A stretch of DNA of 64,000 bases from Mortierella alpina. Taxonomy: Eukaryota > Mortierellomycota > Mortierellomycetes > Mortierellales > Mortierellaceae. The position numbers were made by a program, and so were the translations under genes. The notes beneath the pieces are model-generated. The model did no database searches, had not been told where the DNA came from, and saw nothing but the letters and a program-made list of their open reading frames with translations. The stretch covers positions 1,984,001 through 2,048,000 of the forward strand of contig JANATF010000001.1 of the NCBI GenBank assembly GCA_029449245.1. The letters are read 5' to 3'. This document shows, piece after piece, positions 29,614 through 40,921 of this stretch (positions within the stretch are counted from its first letter, which is position 1; the number at the start of each line of letters is the position of its first letter).

Positions 29614-29813
29614 TGTAATAGCTAAAGCAAGTGGGGGTTCTGGGGCTGGGATCAGGGGAGCTTGGGTGAGAATCGTCTGATCTTATTACAGAGGGGGCAA
29701 CCATCTATTTATCTATCTTTGTGTGGGACCAAGCATGGTCGCGTTCCAGTCTCTTACGGCTTGGCATTATCCTTGTTCTTGTCCCATACGATACACCCTC
29801 AACTCCTGTTACA
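29614..29813 (-). repeat. 5' LTR of H1 (200 bp)
   Basis: TGTAATAGCTAAAG...CTCCTGTTACA on the plus strand, the same as 17905-18104 where compared; TSD TCATC at 29814-29818. Confidence 0.92.
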
Positions 29814-29818
29814 TCATC

Positions 29819-31398
29819 TTCCTGGATGTGAACGCCACTGGTCTCGAGACTCCATTTTCGTCTGTCTGGAAAAGCACGGCTCCAACAGCGAATCCAGACG
29901 CATCAGCTTCAACAGTGGTGGCTAGATCGGGGTCAAAGATTCTGAGTACCGGTGCTTTGCTGATGGCGTCCTTGAGAGCGGTGAAGGCGTGTTCCTTGTC
30001 AGGGTCCCAAGAGAATGGCACGCCGTCACCTAAGAGACCAGTCAACGGTAATGCGATGTCAGCAAATCCATCAATATACTGTTGGTAAAATTGAGCGAGG
30101 CCAATGAATTGTTGCACATCCTTCTGCTTGCTAGGTCGAGGCCACTCGCGAATGGCGCGGACGAGGCCAGCGTTGGTGTGGATCCCGTCCTTGGAGATTA
30201 CGTGTCCCAAAAACTCCGTCTCTTCCTGCATGAACGAACACTTGCTCAGTTTGACGTAGAGTCCGTGTTTGCGCAGAAGGGTCAGCGCACTCCTGATGTG
30301 GTCCAGGTGTTCCTCCTTTGTTTTCGAGTAGATCAGAATGTCATCGAGGTAAATGACCACCCATTTGTCGAGGATCGGGTCGAACACGTTAAACATCATG
30401 TTTGAAAAAGAGGCAGGAGCGTTAGTCAGCCCGAAAGGGACAACGTTAAACTCAAAGTGACCGTAGCGACAGCGAAAGGCGGTTTTGTGTGTGTGTGGGT
30501 CGTAAACGCGCTGTTGGTGGTACCCAGAGAGGAGATCAAGTTTGGTAAAAAACTGCGCGCCGCGAAAGCGGTCGATGAGCTCGTCAATGCGGGGGAGGGG
30601 ATGGCGGTTCTTTCGGGTGATTCTGTTCAGGCCGCGGTAGTCCACACACATGCGTAACGATCCATCCTTCTTTTTGACAAAAAGGACAGGTGCTCCGTAT
30701 GGCGAGGTGCTAGGTTTGATGAACTTCTTTTTCAGCAATTCGTCCAACTGCTTCCTGAGCTCATCGAGTTCCGCAATGGAGAGACGAATGACTGGTCGGA
30801 CAGGGGGGTCGGCGGTGGGATCAGTTTCGATTTTCATTGCATCGCCTCGGTCTGGTGGGAGACCATCAGGGAGGGAGGTGGGGAAGACGTCGCGAAACTC
30901 GTCGAGTATGGGGAGCACTTCGTCAGGAACGGGAGGAGTGGAGGGGTTGTTGCCCGAAGTGGTCTTGACTAACGCCAGGAACACTTCGTTGCCGGGTTGG
31001 GAGGCGAGGGAGTTGAAGTGCATGTGGCTCAGGGGGCGGCCTCCAGACTTAGCTGTAATGGAAGAGGGGGCGAATCCTCTGCATGACCAGATGACATTGC
31101 AGCCACGGTGTTGGAAATGCAAGTCGTTGGTGCGCCAGTTGATGTCGGGGTTGGTGGTTGTGAGCCATGGTTTGCCGAGGATCAGGTCGTAAGATTTGAT
31201 GGATAAAGGAGGGGGTCGAGATTGTCAGCATAGTTGTTGCGAGTGAGGGTGATGGGGACAGTGTGCTGAGTGATGGAGGAGGAGCCGTCAGGAAGAACAA
31301 TGGGAATGGGGTTGCGCGAATGGAGAGGAAGTGAATGTCGTTTCTGAAAGGAGGTACTAATGACGTTTCCCTCTGCACCGCCATCGATGAGGATGCGT
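29819..31398 (-). pseudogene. G1 pol: protease (3' half), RT, start of RNase H; frameshifted
   Basis: From the solo LTR junction at 31398: ILIDGGAEGNVISTSF (protease, DGG form), then VLPDGSSSITQHTVP and DNLDPLLYPS, where the frame breaks near 31195-31205. The next frame resumes at SYDLILGKPWLT-equivalent sequence. RT follows with PYGAPVLFVKKKDGSLRMC and VIYLDDILIYS, the tether QKDVQQFIGLAQFYQQYI, and the RNase H start TTVEADASGFAVG. It ends at the H1 insertion (AFTSRKM). A single-base loss explains the break, so G1 Pol is dead even without its passengers. Confidence 0.88.
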
Positions 31399-32302
31399 TG
31401 TGGTGTAGCAAATGCGATGTCCTCTCTTTCTTGCTTTTGATTTGTAGTACTTTGGCAACATGAATGCCCAGGTGGTGGCACGTACTGCACCGCCCTGTTG
31501 CCTTGAATGATTTCTGTGAAATAAAAAGAGCACCGACCCCGAACCTTGGTTCGTGGTCTGTTTCCCTCCCAAATATTTGCCTTGTCATATTTTGCCACAA
31601 CCGCTGCTGAAACATTCATTCATATCGAACCCCCACGATCAAACCCACACACACTGGCTGTCCCCGCGCGAGAGACGCTACTCTACCATAGCTTTGCCCG
31701 CCAACAGCGAGAGCTGAGCAAGAGTAGAGACGGGTTTCCCCTCTATTTCCATTCCACCTGTCCGTACGCAATCTGTTAGAAGCCATCTTTGTCCCTCCTG
31801 GCCCTCCGCTGCTGCTATCACCGCAGCGACCGCTAGGTAATAATCATGTTGCCTTAGCGACCAAGAATGGAGCGCGTTGCAGACCACTTTGGCCAATATT
31901 CTTGCACAGGAATCAAGAGCGAGCCCTTTGAGCTGACGAGTCCTTACCCGCTGTGGGTCGTATTATTTTATTAGATACATACTAGTTTTGCTTCCCTTCT
32001 TCTCTCAGAGTCTTCTTGTGGACCAGCGTTCCCCACCGGTCCTCATAGTAAGTTACTCATGAGTTAGTTCATATTTGTTATCTCCTTGAGACAGAAACAC
32101 TTACCTTTAAGTAGTCCTTCTCTCATAGAGTGAATCCCTTTTTGGAGTTGATCCTTCCCCCAGTCTTGCGCGTCCGTTAATCGTTCCCACGATCAACTTG
32201 TAAGTGCGCTGGTGTTTCCTCTCTCGCTTTTCTTCCTAGTTCCTGATGAACAGATATTCATATATTAGTATGTTTCTTTTGATGTAGACCAACGACACCA
32301 CA
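31399..32302 (+). repeat. 904-bp solo LTR, diverged relative of the A/B LTR
   Basis: TGTGGTGTAGC...CGACACCACA with 4-bp TSD GCGT (31395-31398, 32303-32306); excision restores G1 Pol GHPARILIDGG. Internal landmarks in the same order and strand as the A/B LTR: GGTTCGTGGTCTGTTTCCCT, a CATAGTAAGT donor-like site near 32048 and a second GTAAGTG near 32200. Same lineage and same TSD length, but too diverged for the same family. Confidence 0.85.
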
Positions 32303-32713
32303 GCGTGCAGGGTGTCCATTGACGGAGCCAATGAACGTGAGCAGCGTGCGCTCAGCCTCAGTCACACTGAAGGACTGTAGCCGAACGGCACGTTTGCGCA
32401 CACGTCTCTGTTTGCTCTTGGAGAGCGCGGGTGAAGACGCGTTTGAGGAGGCTGGGTCCAGGTCCATCTTCTCAGGCAATCTAAGCACCACAGATGGGTC
32501 GTGGCAAGGTTTGGCAACGGGGGGCGCGGGGTTGGGGGCGGGGTGAGTATCCAGAGTATCATTCTCGTTTGCATGTGAGGGAGCGAGCGCAGGTATGCGG
32601 CAAGCGTGATGTTCAACAGCAATTTTATTTGCAGAAATAGAACAAGTACTTGCCTGGGGGCGAGGCTCACTCCCTTTGTCCAGAGGAGAAAGGGAGGGGG
32701 TTTCAGCGATCAA
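32303..32713 (-). pseudogene. G1 pol N-terminus
   Basis: Begins IAETPSLSPLDKGSEPRPQ in the -1 frame relative to gag (gag stops at 32722), runs through a Pro/Ser-rich linker and the basic KSKQRRVRKRAVRLQSF, and ends FIGSVNGHPAR at the protease, where the 904-bp solo LTR is inserted. Matches H1 Pol (IADTPSLSPLDKGSE). Confidence 0.87.
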
Positions 32714-32721
32714 GTCCTGGA

Positions 32722-33047
32722 CTAAGCCTGACCGCTGGGGGCGTTTCCCGACTGGCCATAGAAGGGAGCGCCCACGTTAGTTGCTATATGGTTCATTCCA
32801 CGGTTACGAGGAGGGCATCTGTTCTCATATGACAAGTGCCCTAGCTTGCGGCACTTGAAGCAGCCGTTGTTCTCTATGAGATATTGTCTCTCCGCGGGCG
32901 TCAGCTTTGGCAGGTGAGCCCAGTCGTTATTGTTGCTGTTGTTATTGCGGCCCCATTGGTGCTGGTTACCGTTGGGGCGAGAGCCCCGCTGATTATTGGT
33001 GGCCTGGTATTGGTTCCGCTGGTTGCTGTTGTTTTGTCTATTGACCT
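32722..33047 (-). pseudogene. G1 gag, C-terminal part with zinc knuckle
   Basis: Continues from 45286 after removing I1 (TSD GACCT; IVQEVNRQNN restored). Asn/Gln-rich stretch, then LTPAERQYLIENNG, knuckle CFKCRKLGHLSYENRC, and NAPSGQA with TAG at 32724-32722. Confidence 0.88.
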
Positions 33048-33208
33048 TGAGAAGTAGCAGGCAAATTACCAAGAATGAATGAGAACAAGAGAGGGATCTT
33101 TAATGACAGGCGCCAGGGTGCCTTTAATAGTGGCGGGTCCCTGGTGGCTGAGTGCTCTGCTAACTTTCTAACTGCACACATTCTGCTATTAAGGGTCAAT
33201 ATACAACA
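33048..33208 (-). repeat. 3' LTR of I1 (161 bp)
   Basis: TGAGAAGTAGC...TATACAACA on the plus strand; no difference seen from 45125-45285. The adjacent minus-strand GAAGGGGAGGGCAG (33209-33222) is the polypurine tract. Confidence 0.93.
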
Positions 33209-33457
33209 CTGCCCTCCCCTTCGATGGAGAATGAGGTACGCATTCTGTTGTTGCTAATGTGTGAAGTCGTAGATGGAAAAAATGAAAAAATGAAAAGAAA
33301 AAAATAAAATAATCCACCTTTGCATTCTGTGGCATTGATATTCTATAGTTATGTTCGAGGGAAGAAATGTAAACCTCAGTAGAGCCTGTGCTCTTTTTAT
33401 GCTATGGTCTTTTTGCGACGAAAACTGATATATAAAAACCTCGTGTACGCTGTGGGA

Positions 33458-33937
33458 CTATCCCTTGCTGCGTTTTATGCGTTTGGACGATCGCGTGTTG
33501 CGTTCAGTGCTGCTTCGAGCGTTTTTCTTGCTCAATTGTGTGGTTACTAGCTCTTGAGTTATTGTGTCTGGATTAATCCTTAGTTTGTTCCAATAATCGC
33601 GGATGCATTGCTTTTCAACGAAATTTTCTTCAGGTTCCCAAGTGCATTCCTTGTCAGAGTAGCCTCTCCATTTGGTCCTATAAAGCCATTTGCCTGGTTC
33701 TGCCGGGTGAGCTTTATGATGAAGGATTTTTTCTGCTTCATATGTGGGAGTTTCTCCAAAGTCTTCAAGGACTAACTTTAATTGCGAGGGAGCATAATTT
33801 CGACCCAGAAGGGAACCAGTTCCGTCTCTAAGTTCATACGCGCCACCAGTAGTACGACGAACAACGGTGAAAGGGCCTTCGTATCGTGGCGTCAACTTGT
33901 CGCCTTTGATGGGGTCAAGGGTCATGACTTTGGCACC
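33458..33937 (-). pseudogene. I1 pol C-terminus with chromodomain
   Basis: About 160 codons: GAKVMTLDPIKGDKLTPRYE, GPFTVVRRTTGGAYELRD, RNYAPSQLKLV, then a chromodomain (YEAEKILHHK ... WLYRTKWRGYSDKECTWEPEENF, DYWNKLR) and a basic Arg/Ser/Lys tail. It continues the integrase piece at 39009 once the long LTR and D1 are removed (FPAEL|GAKVM). Between its stop and the LTR (33209-33457) I see only an A-rich untranslated stretch. Confidence 0.88.
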
Positions 33938-34761
33938 TGTGGTGAAGTAACTCTAGTTCTGTAAAATAGACTATGGTCAACTCAAGAAGGTAAGACTGCT
34001 CAGATACGAAATGACTAATGATAGAATCCCTTACGTTTGATCTTGCGATCGATCTCCGTTGGGGGCAATCGGCGGAAGCGTACCAAATGACTTGGTTGCT
34101 CTTGAGCCTGAGAATAAAAGGAAGACTATTCAAAATATAAGTATCTAACTGATAACAGGCTTAACAAACTTAAGAGAAACCGAGTGAACACTTACTGTGA
34201 GGCCCGTTGGGGGGACTCAAGTCTCACAGGGTGTCTCTCGCAAGTGGGGGACAGGGAGAGAATCTATAACTACAAAAACTACAGAAACAACGGCACACAC
34301 AGGTTAGGGGCCTGTATAGACAAAGGGACTCCTTCTTGACTCCTGTGCCAAGGATAGTTCCAAATCCGAGGGGTACTGCTCTTGATCCTCCGAGAAGACA
34401 CTCTATGTGATCATCTTCATACCTGGTGGAAGGCCTAGGGACACTGGCCTTGATGGTTCAGGATTTGTAGGAGAGGAGGGGGACGGTGGAGTGTCTCGGG
34501 ACGGATTGGTGTAAAGAACAGAGGTTGGCTAAAGCACTATTCTCGTCTCTACTCTCACTCAAACGCTAACGCTTATACCGTGTGCGGAGCGTCGAGTTGT
34601 GGCAGAGCAACACTAATCCTACTTTGGGGTGTCAGGGGGGTGAGGATGTGCGTAGGAACGTAGTTCTAAACTGTGCAATCGATGTAAAGGAAAACTTTTG
34701 GGGAGGAAACAGACCCGGAACCTAAGTCCAAGTCTGGGTCTTCTTTTATGGGTTATAAATT
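33938..34761 (-). repeat. diverged A/B-like LTR, part 1 (in I1 pol)
   Basis: Starts TGTGGTGAAGTAACTCTAG, parallel to TGTGGTGAAGGTACTCTAG in the A/B LTR. It keeps the TTGGGGGCAATCGG, GTGAGGCCCG and GGACTCC landmarks and the splice-donor-like GTAAG sites. Cut at TTATAAATT by D1; continues at 38839. Confidence 0.85.
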
Positions 34762-34972
34762 TGTGATATTCTATATGATTATGAGATACTAACTTACTAG
34801 GTACTGAAGTCAACGAGAACAAAGAGGGGGTTTATTTTGATCCGCGCTCATGGAGCCCTTATATCGGGCCCCATGATCACGTCACAGTAGATATTTGGTT
34901 CTTGTAGAAATAAAAAGGGAGGTGCGACTCAGGTACACAGTCCCTGAGCCCCACACCGACTAGGACATGACA
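34762..34972 (-). repeat. 3' LTR of D1 (211 bp)
   Basis: TGTGATATTC...GGACATGACA on the plus strand; the purine tract CTGGAGGGGGAGTC (minus strand of 34973-34986) touches it. Confidence 0.94.
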
Positions 34973-35773
34973 GACTCCCCCTCCAGATTGTTGCCTGGTG
35001 GTTTAGCCTGACATGCGACCAAGAACGTTAGCTAGGCGCTCTTTAGTGGTCTGGATCAAAGGAAAAAACCCGAAAATTCGGTAAAAAATAGACCTTAACC
35101 TTGGGTAGAGGGATTTAAACCTCAGAAGTACTGGATCCACGTGAGTGTACAGCTCACTATGGATTCAGTAGAAGAAGGAAAACCGTGAAGATCGGGAAAG
35201 CCTTCGACATAGATAGAGATAGGGAAAAACGAGAAACCTATCGTGTATATTACATATGATGGGATAAAAAATAGAAACCCAGTGACAGAGTATGCGTCTG
35301 CAGAGCGACAGCTGTCATAAAAATACAACCAAAGATACGGATGGTTGGCACTTGTGTGTGCAAAGTCGAAATGGCAAAACGCAATGCGAGAAAGACCATT
35401 GACATAGACTGTAACGCAGATGCAGGATCAGTGCATCGCGTGTTAGCAACTCTGAGAAACAGCAACTGTAAAAACTCAGTATAAACATAGAGCGCGCGTG
35501 GAACACAAGGGTCCGTGTTATGTAAGTGAGTGCATTTGCGAGTGCGACCCACTCTCCCCCGCAAAAAGGGATTTTTTGCGCCAAAAAGTCAAAAGCAGAT
35601 TAGCAATGAGCACTGAATGCCAGCCACCAAAAAAAAAAAAATCAACATCATCTTTTTTCTTTTTTGCTCATCTACTCGACGTTTTCTTCCTCATCACCAC
35701 TCCGGTTCTTTCTCACTACTACGCGTCATAGTTTTCGACTAGACAATAAATGATTGCACGTCCTTCCACAGCA
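34973..35773 (-). other. long 3' untranslated region of D1
   Basis: 800 bases without a gene. Besides the purine tract at the LTR it holds a second G-rich tract (minus strand GCGGGGGAGAGTGGG, 35548-35562) preceded by a hairpin CGCAAAAA/TTTTTGCG. The same features are in D2 and, diverged, in E1 and E2. Confidence 0.7.
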
Positions 35774-38602
35774 TTACGACCTTGTCTTACGACCTTTTTT
35801 CGTAACACCAGCTCTACCAACAACTCTCGACAACGCGCTTTTAGCTGCAGCAGTCTTATTGTTGGTCAGGAACGCCTTCAACTCTTCCTTTTGTGTCTTC
35901 AACAACTTTCGTTGCTTCTTCGCGACCACATGAGGATTCGTCTGATTGATCCGCTTCCAGTACTGGTGAATCAACCTGTCCGAGTCGAATTGGGAATGAG
36001 GGATAAAGGAGTCTTCATCATCCGAGTAACCCTTCCAGTGGACTTTATAAAGGACAGCGCCGTCTTCGACCTTATGGTCAACGATAGACTGGACTTCATA
36101 ACTCTCATCTGACTGTGCGTCCAGATCTTGAGTGACCACTTCCAACTGCTCAGGAGCATAGTGACGAGGCAATACTTCACCCGTTAAATCCTGCAACTCG
36201 TAGGCACCATGGGTCGTTCTCCTTGTTACTTTAAATGGACCGTCCTTTGAAGGAGACATGGAACCAACAGCAACAGGATCCCGAGCCATGACAAATGCGC
36301 CAGGCTGGATCTCACGGATAGTATGTGAGTTGTTGAACTTGTCAATCATTTTTTGCTGATTATCCTTACTAAGAGAGGATAGCGCAGGGAATACCAATTG
36401 AGTAAGATATACTAATCTTTTCTCAAGTTCTTCATCTGACATTAGGCGACTCTTCGCAGCAGAGAAATTTGATATGCCGGAGAACGCCCTCCCGTAGAAC
36501 AGGGAGAAGGGCGTGGAGTTTGTTAGGGATACAATCTTCGTGTTCATCTGCAATTGGACCATGGGTAAGTGCACATCCCACTCTGGAACTCTGCCTTCGA
36601 TGTTCTTACGAAGAATGTCTTTCATCGACTTGATATGTCTCTCCGCAACACCGTTGCCACGTGGGTGGTATGGAGTAGACAAGCGATGGTCAACGCTCAA
36701 CGTCTTGGTCAATTCGGATATGATACTGTTGACAAATTCTGATCCGTTATCACTTTGAATGATCTTAGGGAAACCAATGTCACAGAAGAGCCGAAAGAGA
36801 CATGTAGCAACTGATTTTGCTTCTTTGTTCCTTAATGGATATAAGAAGACGAATCTGGTGCAGACGTCTACTACGAGCAAAGCGTACTCATGTCCGCTGG
36901 AGCTCACTGGGAACTGTGCCAGGTCAATGGCCAGATGCTCACCAGGTAACTCAGCATGAATAGCTTTCAAAGGATGATAGCCCTTTCTTGCAATATTGTA
37001 TCGCTGACAGGATGAACATGCTTTCACCCATTTAACACAATCCTCTTTCAACTTAGGCCACGTCTTGCTGTCCTGTTGAATGGTCTTCACCATGGCGGAT
37101 GCGCCGAGGTGACCAAAAGAGTGGACCTCTTTCAACAGGCGGCTACGTTGAGCCACAGGAACAACATGGCGACTTTCAGGATCGACTGCATGATGAACGA
37201 AAGGTAATTCGTCCACATCCATGCGGTCATCTATCTGAATACCCTCCGCCAAACGAATTGTTCCCGTTTCAGCCATTTGAAGAGCGAAATCTGCAGAATG
37301 AATCTGTTCTCTATCAGACGCACGAGTGGTGGCAGACGTCTTTCTAGTACCAACCCTAAAGTTATCTTCTTTATCCTTGCTCCACAACTCTTCAGGAAAC
37401 GCCCTAGAAAGAGCATCAGGAATGATATTCAGGATACCGGGTCTATGAATCAGCGTGAAATCATAGCTAAAAAGAGTGTCCTTCCACTCTGCTATAATGT
37501 TGGTCAACTTCTCTTGATCTTGCAAGAAGGTAAGAGGTTTGTGATCAGTGAACAGAGTAAAGTGTCTTCCAGCAATATAATAATGAAACTTCTTGAGAGC
37601 GTAAATGATCGCCAAGAGTTCTTTCTTATACGCTGGGTAACGACGCTCATGGTCTTGCAAAGACCTAGCCATGAACGAAATGTAATTGACCTTTCCACCT
37701 TCTCCATCTGGTAACTGATAGAGAACAACTCCAATACCAACATTGGACGCATCAGTGGCAATATAAAAGGCGATCTTGAAGTTCGGAAATGACAAGACAG
37801 GAGCGAGCACAATGAGCTCCTTGATCTTTTCAAAACACCGCAACTCAAGATCGTTCAGGACAAAGACGCCCTTGACGTTTTTGAGCCTGTTCAATGGTGC
37901 AGCGAGTGTACCGTACAGTGGAATGTACTCAGAGAAATAGTTGAACATACCAGTGTATCTCTGCACTCCTTTACCATTGGTAGGTGGCATCCATAATTTG
38001 ACATTGGCAACTTTCTCAGGATTAATCCTTCTTCCATGTTTGTCAATCACAAAGCCGAGAAGCACAATCTCGGTTCTCATAAAGTGGCACTTGTCGCGAT
38101 TGACAATAAGTTTGGCTTTTGTTAACCGATCAAGTACAATCTTTACATGTTGTAGGTGCTCTTCCTTCTTCCGCGAGTAGATGACAATGTCGTCAACGTA
38201 GATGCAGACAAAGGACAGGTCACCAAACATGTAGACCATGCCCCTTTGGAAGATGCTGGTCATGGGCTTTAATCCAAAGGGAGCCCTGGCGAACATGTAC
38301 TGCTTTCCATCATATGTGAAAGCAGTATACTTTTGACTGTCTGCAGCCAACGGCAATCGATGGTAAGCTTGCGACAAATCAATAGTCGAGAAGAACTCGT
38401 GTCCAGCCGTCTTCTGCAGGATGTCTGAGATGAGCGGCAGCTGGAATGTATCCGTGTCTAGCAGTTGCTTATTGAGGACTCTAGGATCTAAACAGACTCT
38501 GTATTTTAAAACATTGCCTTCTAGGTCACGTCGTGCAGCAAGCGTCAACGAATTATTAAATGGGTTGCCTTTCGGCGCAGGTACGATAACCCCACTATCC
38601 CA
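35774..38602 (-). pseudogene. pol of D1, N-terminally truncated
   Basis: Open for about 940 codons from the deletion joint to TAA/TGA at 35774. RT (WDSGVIVPAPKGNPFNN, QAYHRLPLAADS, CIYVDDIVIYS), RNase H (TDASNVGIGV, KKELLAIIYAL, FTDHKPLTF), HHCC region (HSFGHLG ... CSSCQRYN), integrase (LAIDLAQFP, IQSDNGSEF, HPRGNGVAERH), the GPFKVTRRTTHGAYEL module and a chromodomain (YEVQSIVDHK ... YKVHWKGYSDDED) with a Lys-rich tail. Differs from D2 at only a few residues (FLTNNK versus FLANNK). It lacks Gag, protease and the start of RT, so it is non-autonomous. Confidence 0.92.
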
Positions 38603-38627
38603 CCATTTAATAATTCGTTGAAAAAAA
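38547..38627. other. fold-back junction of D1
   Basis: CAACGAATTATTAAATGG (38547-38564) and CCATTTAATAATTCGTTG (38603-38620) form a perfect 18-bp inverted repeat with a 38-base loop, followed by A7 and the LTR. D2 has only the inner 8 bp (TTAAATGG/CCATTTAA) at this place. Confidence 0.85.
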
Positions 38628-38838
38628 TGTGATATTCTATATGATTATGAGATACTAACTTACTAGGTACTGAAGTCAACGAGAACAAAGAGGGGGTTTA
38701 TTTTGATCCGCGCTCATGGAGCCCTTATATCGGGCCCCATGATCACGTCACAGTAGATATTTGGTTCTTGTAGAAATAAAAAGGGAGGTGCGACTCAGGT
38801 ACACAGTCCCTGAGCCCCACACCGACTAGGACATGACA
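38628..38838 (-). repeat. 5' LTR of D1 (211 bp)
   Basis: Same as 34762-34972 where compared; right TSD AAATT. Confidence 0.94.
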
Positions 38839-39008
38839 AAATTTAGGGTGCTATACTGAAGCTATATAAAATTGATGTGTTCATAATGTCTATACTGAAT
38901 AGAGAGGGTAGTAGGATTTTGATATTATAGAGGGAGGGCGGGTGAACGATTGCCGGATCCTAGTGTCGCAGTGGTCCTGACTATTTCCCTGCTCCTTGGG
39001 GCGGATCC
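38839..39008 (-). repeat. diverged A/B-like LTR, part 2, 3' end deleted
   Basis: Continues from 34761 with AAATTTAGGGTGCTATACTG as in the A/B LTR, ending at GGGGCGGATCC. The terminal CCAATCTCTTCGTCACA is missing and I1 Pol follows at once. A deletion through the CC repeat would explain why only one side shows a clean LTR end. Confidence 0.82.
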
Positions 39009-40921
39009 AGCTCTGCTGGAAAATCGTTGTGGAGTACAGTCGCGTTGAACCTTTCAATCATTTTCTTCTGAGTCAGCTTTGCCTTCTGCGTAATAGCAGG
39101 AAATACAATCTCAGTCATGTACTTAAGCCGATCACAGAGTTCTTTCTGTGTGAGTAGTTCGTCTTTATCATTTGTGAAATTGTGGAAACCATTAAATTTG
39201 CGCGCAAAAAAGAGAGAGAAAGGTGACGAGTTGTGTAATGCTACAATTCTCGTATTCATAGCCAGCTGTGCCATGGGAATATGGTTATCCCACGCGTTGC
39301 CTTGCTGCTTGAAGTCTTTACGGATGATATCACATGCAATCTTGACGTGTCTTTCTGCTACGCCGTTGCCGCGCGGATGATATGGTGTGGTCAAACGATG
39401 GTCAGTGCCCATTTCAGTTTTGATCGTAGTCATTAGAGCATTAACAAATTCTGTGCCGTTGTCAGATTGAAGAATGCGCGGAAAGCCAATGAGACTGAAT
39501 ATGTCAAAGAGGACGCCGCCGACGGTGAGGCTGTTTTTGTTTGGTATTGCCTTTAGGAATACAAAGCGGGTGCACACGTCGACTAGTATCAACAGATATT
39601 TATTGCCTTTGTTCGACAGAGGGAAAGGCCCTGCGAGATCAACAGCCATATGTTCTCCAGGCAGCTGTGCGTGAATGGCTTTAAGTGGATGATACCCTTT
39701 TTGAGCAATATTGTTACGTTGGCATTCGGGGCACTTCTTAACCCAAGCCAGGCAGTCCTCTGCTAAGTGCGGCCAAGTGACATGATCAGCGTGAATGTTC
39801 TTGACCATAACGTTCGTGCCAAAGTGACCAAGTGTATGCACCTTGTCAAGAATGGCATCCCGTTCTGCTTTGTCTGTAATCACTGTATGAGACTCTTCCG
39901 CCTGCATATATGATAGACTAATGTCCTCTTCATCCCTCCTCGGGTAGCGAGATTTAAAATCAGCCGGGAAGAGACGAGACAGGGCATCAGGCAGAATGTT
40001 CATTATACCAGGGCGATATTTCACCGTAAAATTGTAATCAAGAATAGTTTCTTGCCAGTTTGTTAACATGGAGTTCAACTCTTTTTGAGAATGAATGAAA
40101 GTAAGGGCGCGGTGGTCCGTGTACAAAGTGAAGTGACGACCCCAAAGATAGTAGTGGAACTTTGTAAGGGCAAAAACGCGCCGCTCTCTTGCCTGTAGTG
40201 ACCTGGCCATGAACGAGATGAAGACTACTTCTTCTTTATTGGTTTTCGGATTCCATATTATTTGATATAGTGTTGATCCAATGCCTACATTGGATGCGTC
40301 AGTACCGACGTATAGCGGTTGTGTCCAGTCCACAAAGTGAAGTATGGGAGCTAATGTGAGCAGATCTTTAAGTGCATTGAAAGAGTCAAGTTCCTCTTTA
40401 TTAAGCTTGAAGGGCTTGGTTTCGTTACGTAGTTTGTCAAGCGGAGCAGCTAAAGTGCTGAAAATAGGGATATGATTTCGAAAGAAATTGCATGTGCCAA
40501 TAAAAGATTGGATTTGGAGGCTCTTAGTTGGGGCGTCCCACTCAAGGATATTGACAAGTTTGGCAGGGTCGATGCGTTGACCGTGCAAATCAATCACAAA
40601 ACCGAGGAGCACAATTTGTGTGGCAAAGAAATGTGATTTTTCTGTGTTGATAATGAGTTTAGCTTCTGTAAGTTTCTGAATAACGCATCTGACATGTTCA
40701 GCATGTTCTTCGCGGCTCTTGGAAAATACCACAATGTCATCGACAAATACGCGGACAAAGGGTAGATCTCCCAAGATACGCGTCATGCCTCGCTGGAACA
40801 GGCTTGTCAGTGGTTTGAGTCCAAAAGGGGCTCTTTGAAACATGTATTGGGAACCTCGGTGCTTAAATGCAGTCAGCGATTGATGGGTTGCGTGCACTGG
40901 CAAACGATGATACGCTTGCGT
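39009..40921 (-). pseudogene. I1 pol: RT, RNase H (deleted), integrase
   Basis: From the solo-LTR junction: QAYHRLPVHATHQSLTAFKH, RT with RVFVDDIVVFSKS, thumb/tether IQSFIGTCNFFRNHIPIFS, RNase H start YVGTDASNVGIGS. It then reads RERRVFALTKFHYY where D1/D2 and C have RR/RK + 11 residues including KELLAI, so the catalytic Glu segment is lost in frame. Integrase: HTLGHFG ... CPECQRNN, HMAVDLAGPF, LQSDNGTEF, HPRGNGVAERH. It ends FPAEL at the diverged LTR. The D,D,E residues of integrase remain. Confidence 0.88.

Larger units (their letters stand above)
17905..29813 (-). mobile_element. H1: complete chromodomain Ty3/Gypsy element (200-bp LTRs), carrying C and two solo LTRs
   Basis: Minus-strand order: 5' LTR 29813-29614, primer site, gag 29540-28846 / 27831-27696 / 22483-22277, pol 22268-20138 and 19809-18141, 3' LTR 18104-17905. 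The TSD is TCATC. Gag and Pol are open once the three inserts (27836-28845, 22489-27695, 19810-20137) are removed, so H1 entered as an apparently functional element. Both LTRs are 200 bp and agree where compared. Confidence 0.94.
34762..38838 (-). mobile_element. D1: internally deleted Ty3/Gypsy element (211-bp LTRs) inserted in an LTR
   Basis: LTRs 34762-34972 and 38628-38838 with 5-bp TSD AAATT (34757-34761, 38839-38843). The internal part lacks gag, protease and the N-terminal RT: sequence corresponding to RT follows the 5' LTR almost directly. As the TSD is intact, the loss predates integration, so D1 must have been mobilised in trans or formed during a faulty reverse transcription. Pol downstream is open and almost identical to D2. 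Confidence 0.92.

Noticed and set aside
31399-32302. Host gene fragment or DNA transposon between the G1 pol halves
   Set aside because: TG...CA-type ends, the 4-bp GCGT duplication and the ordered landmarks shared with the long LTR identify it as a diverged solo LTR.
35620-35645. A-rich run as the poly(A) tail of a LINE or processed gene (also the T-run at 49665)
   Set aside because: It is part of the D element 3' UTR, present at the same place in D1 and D2, with no target duplication around it.
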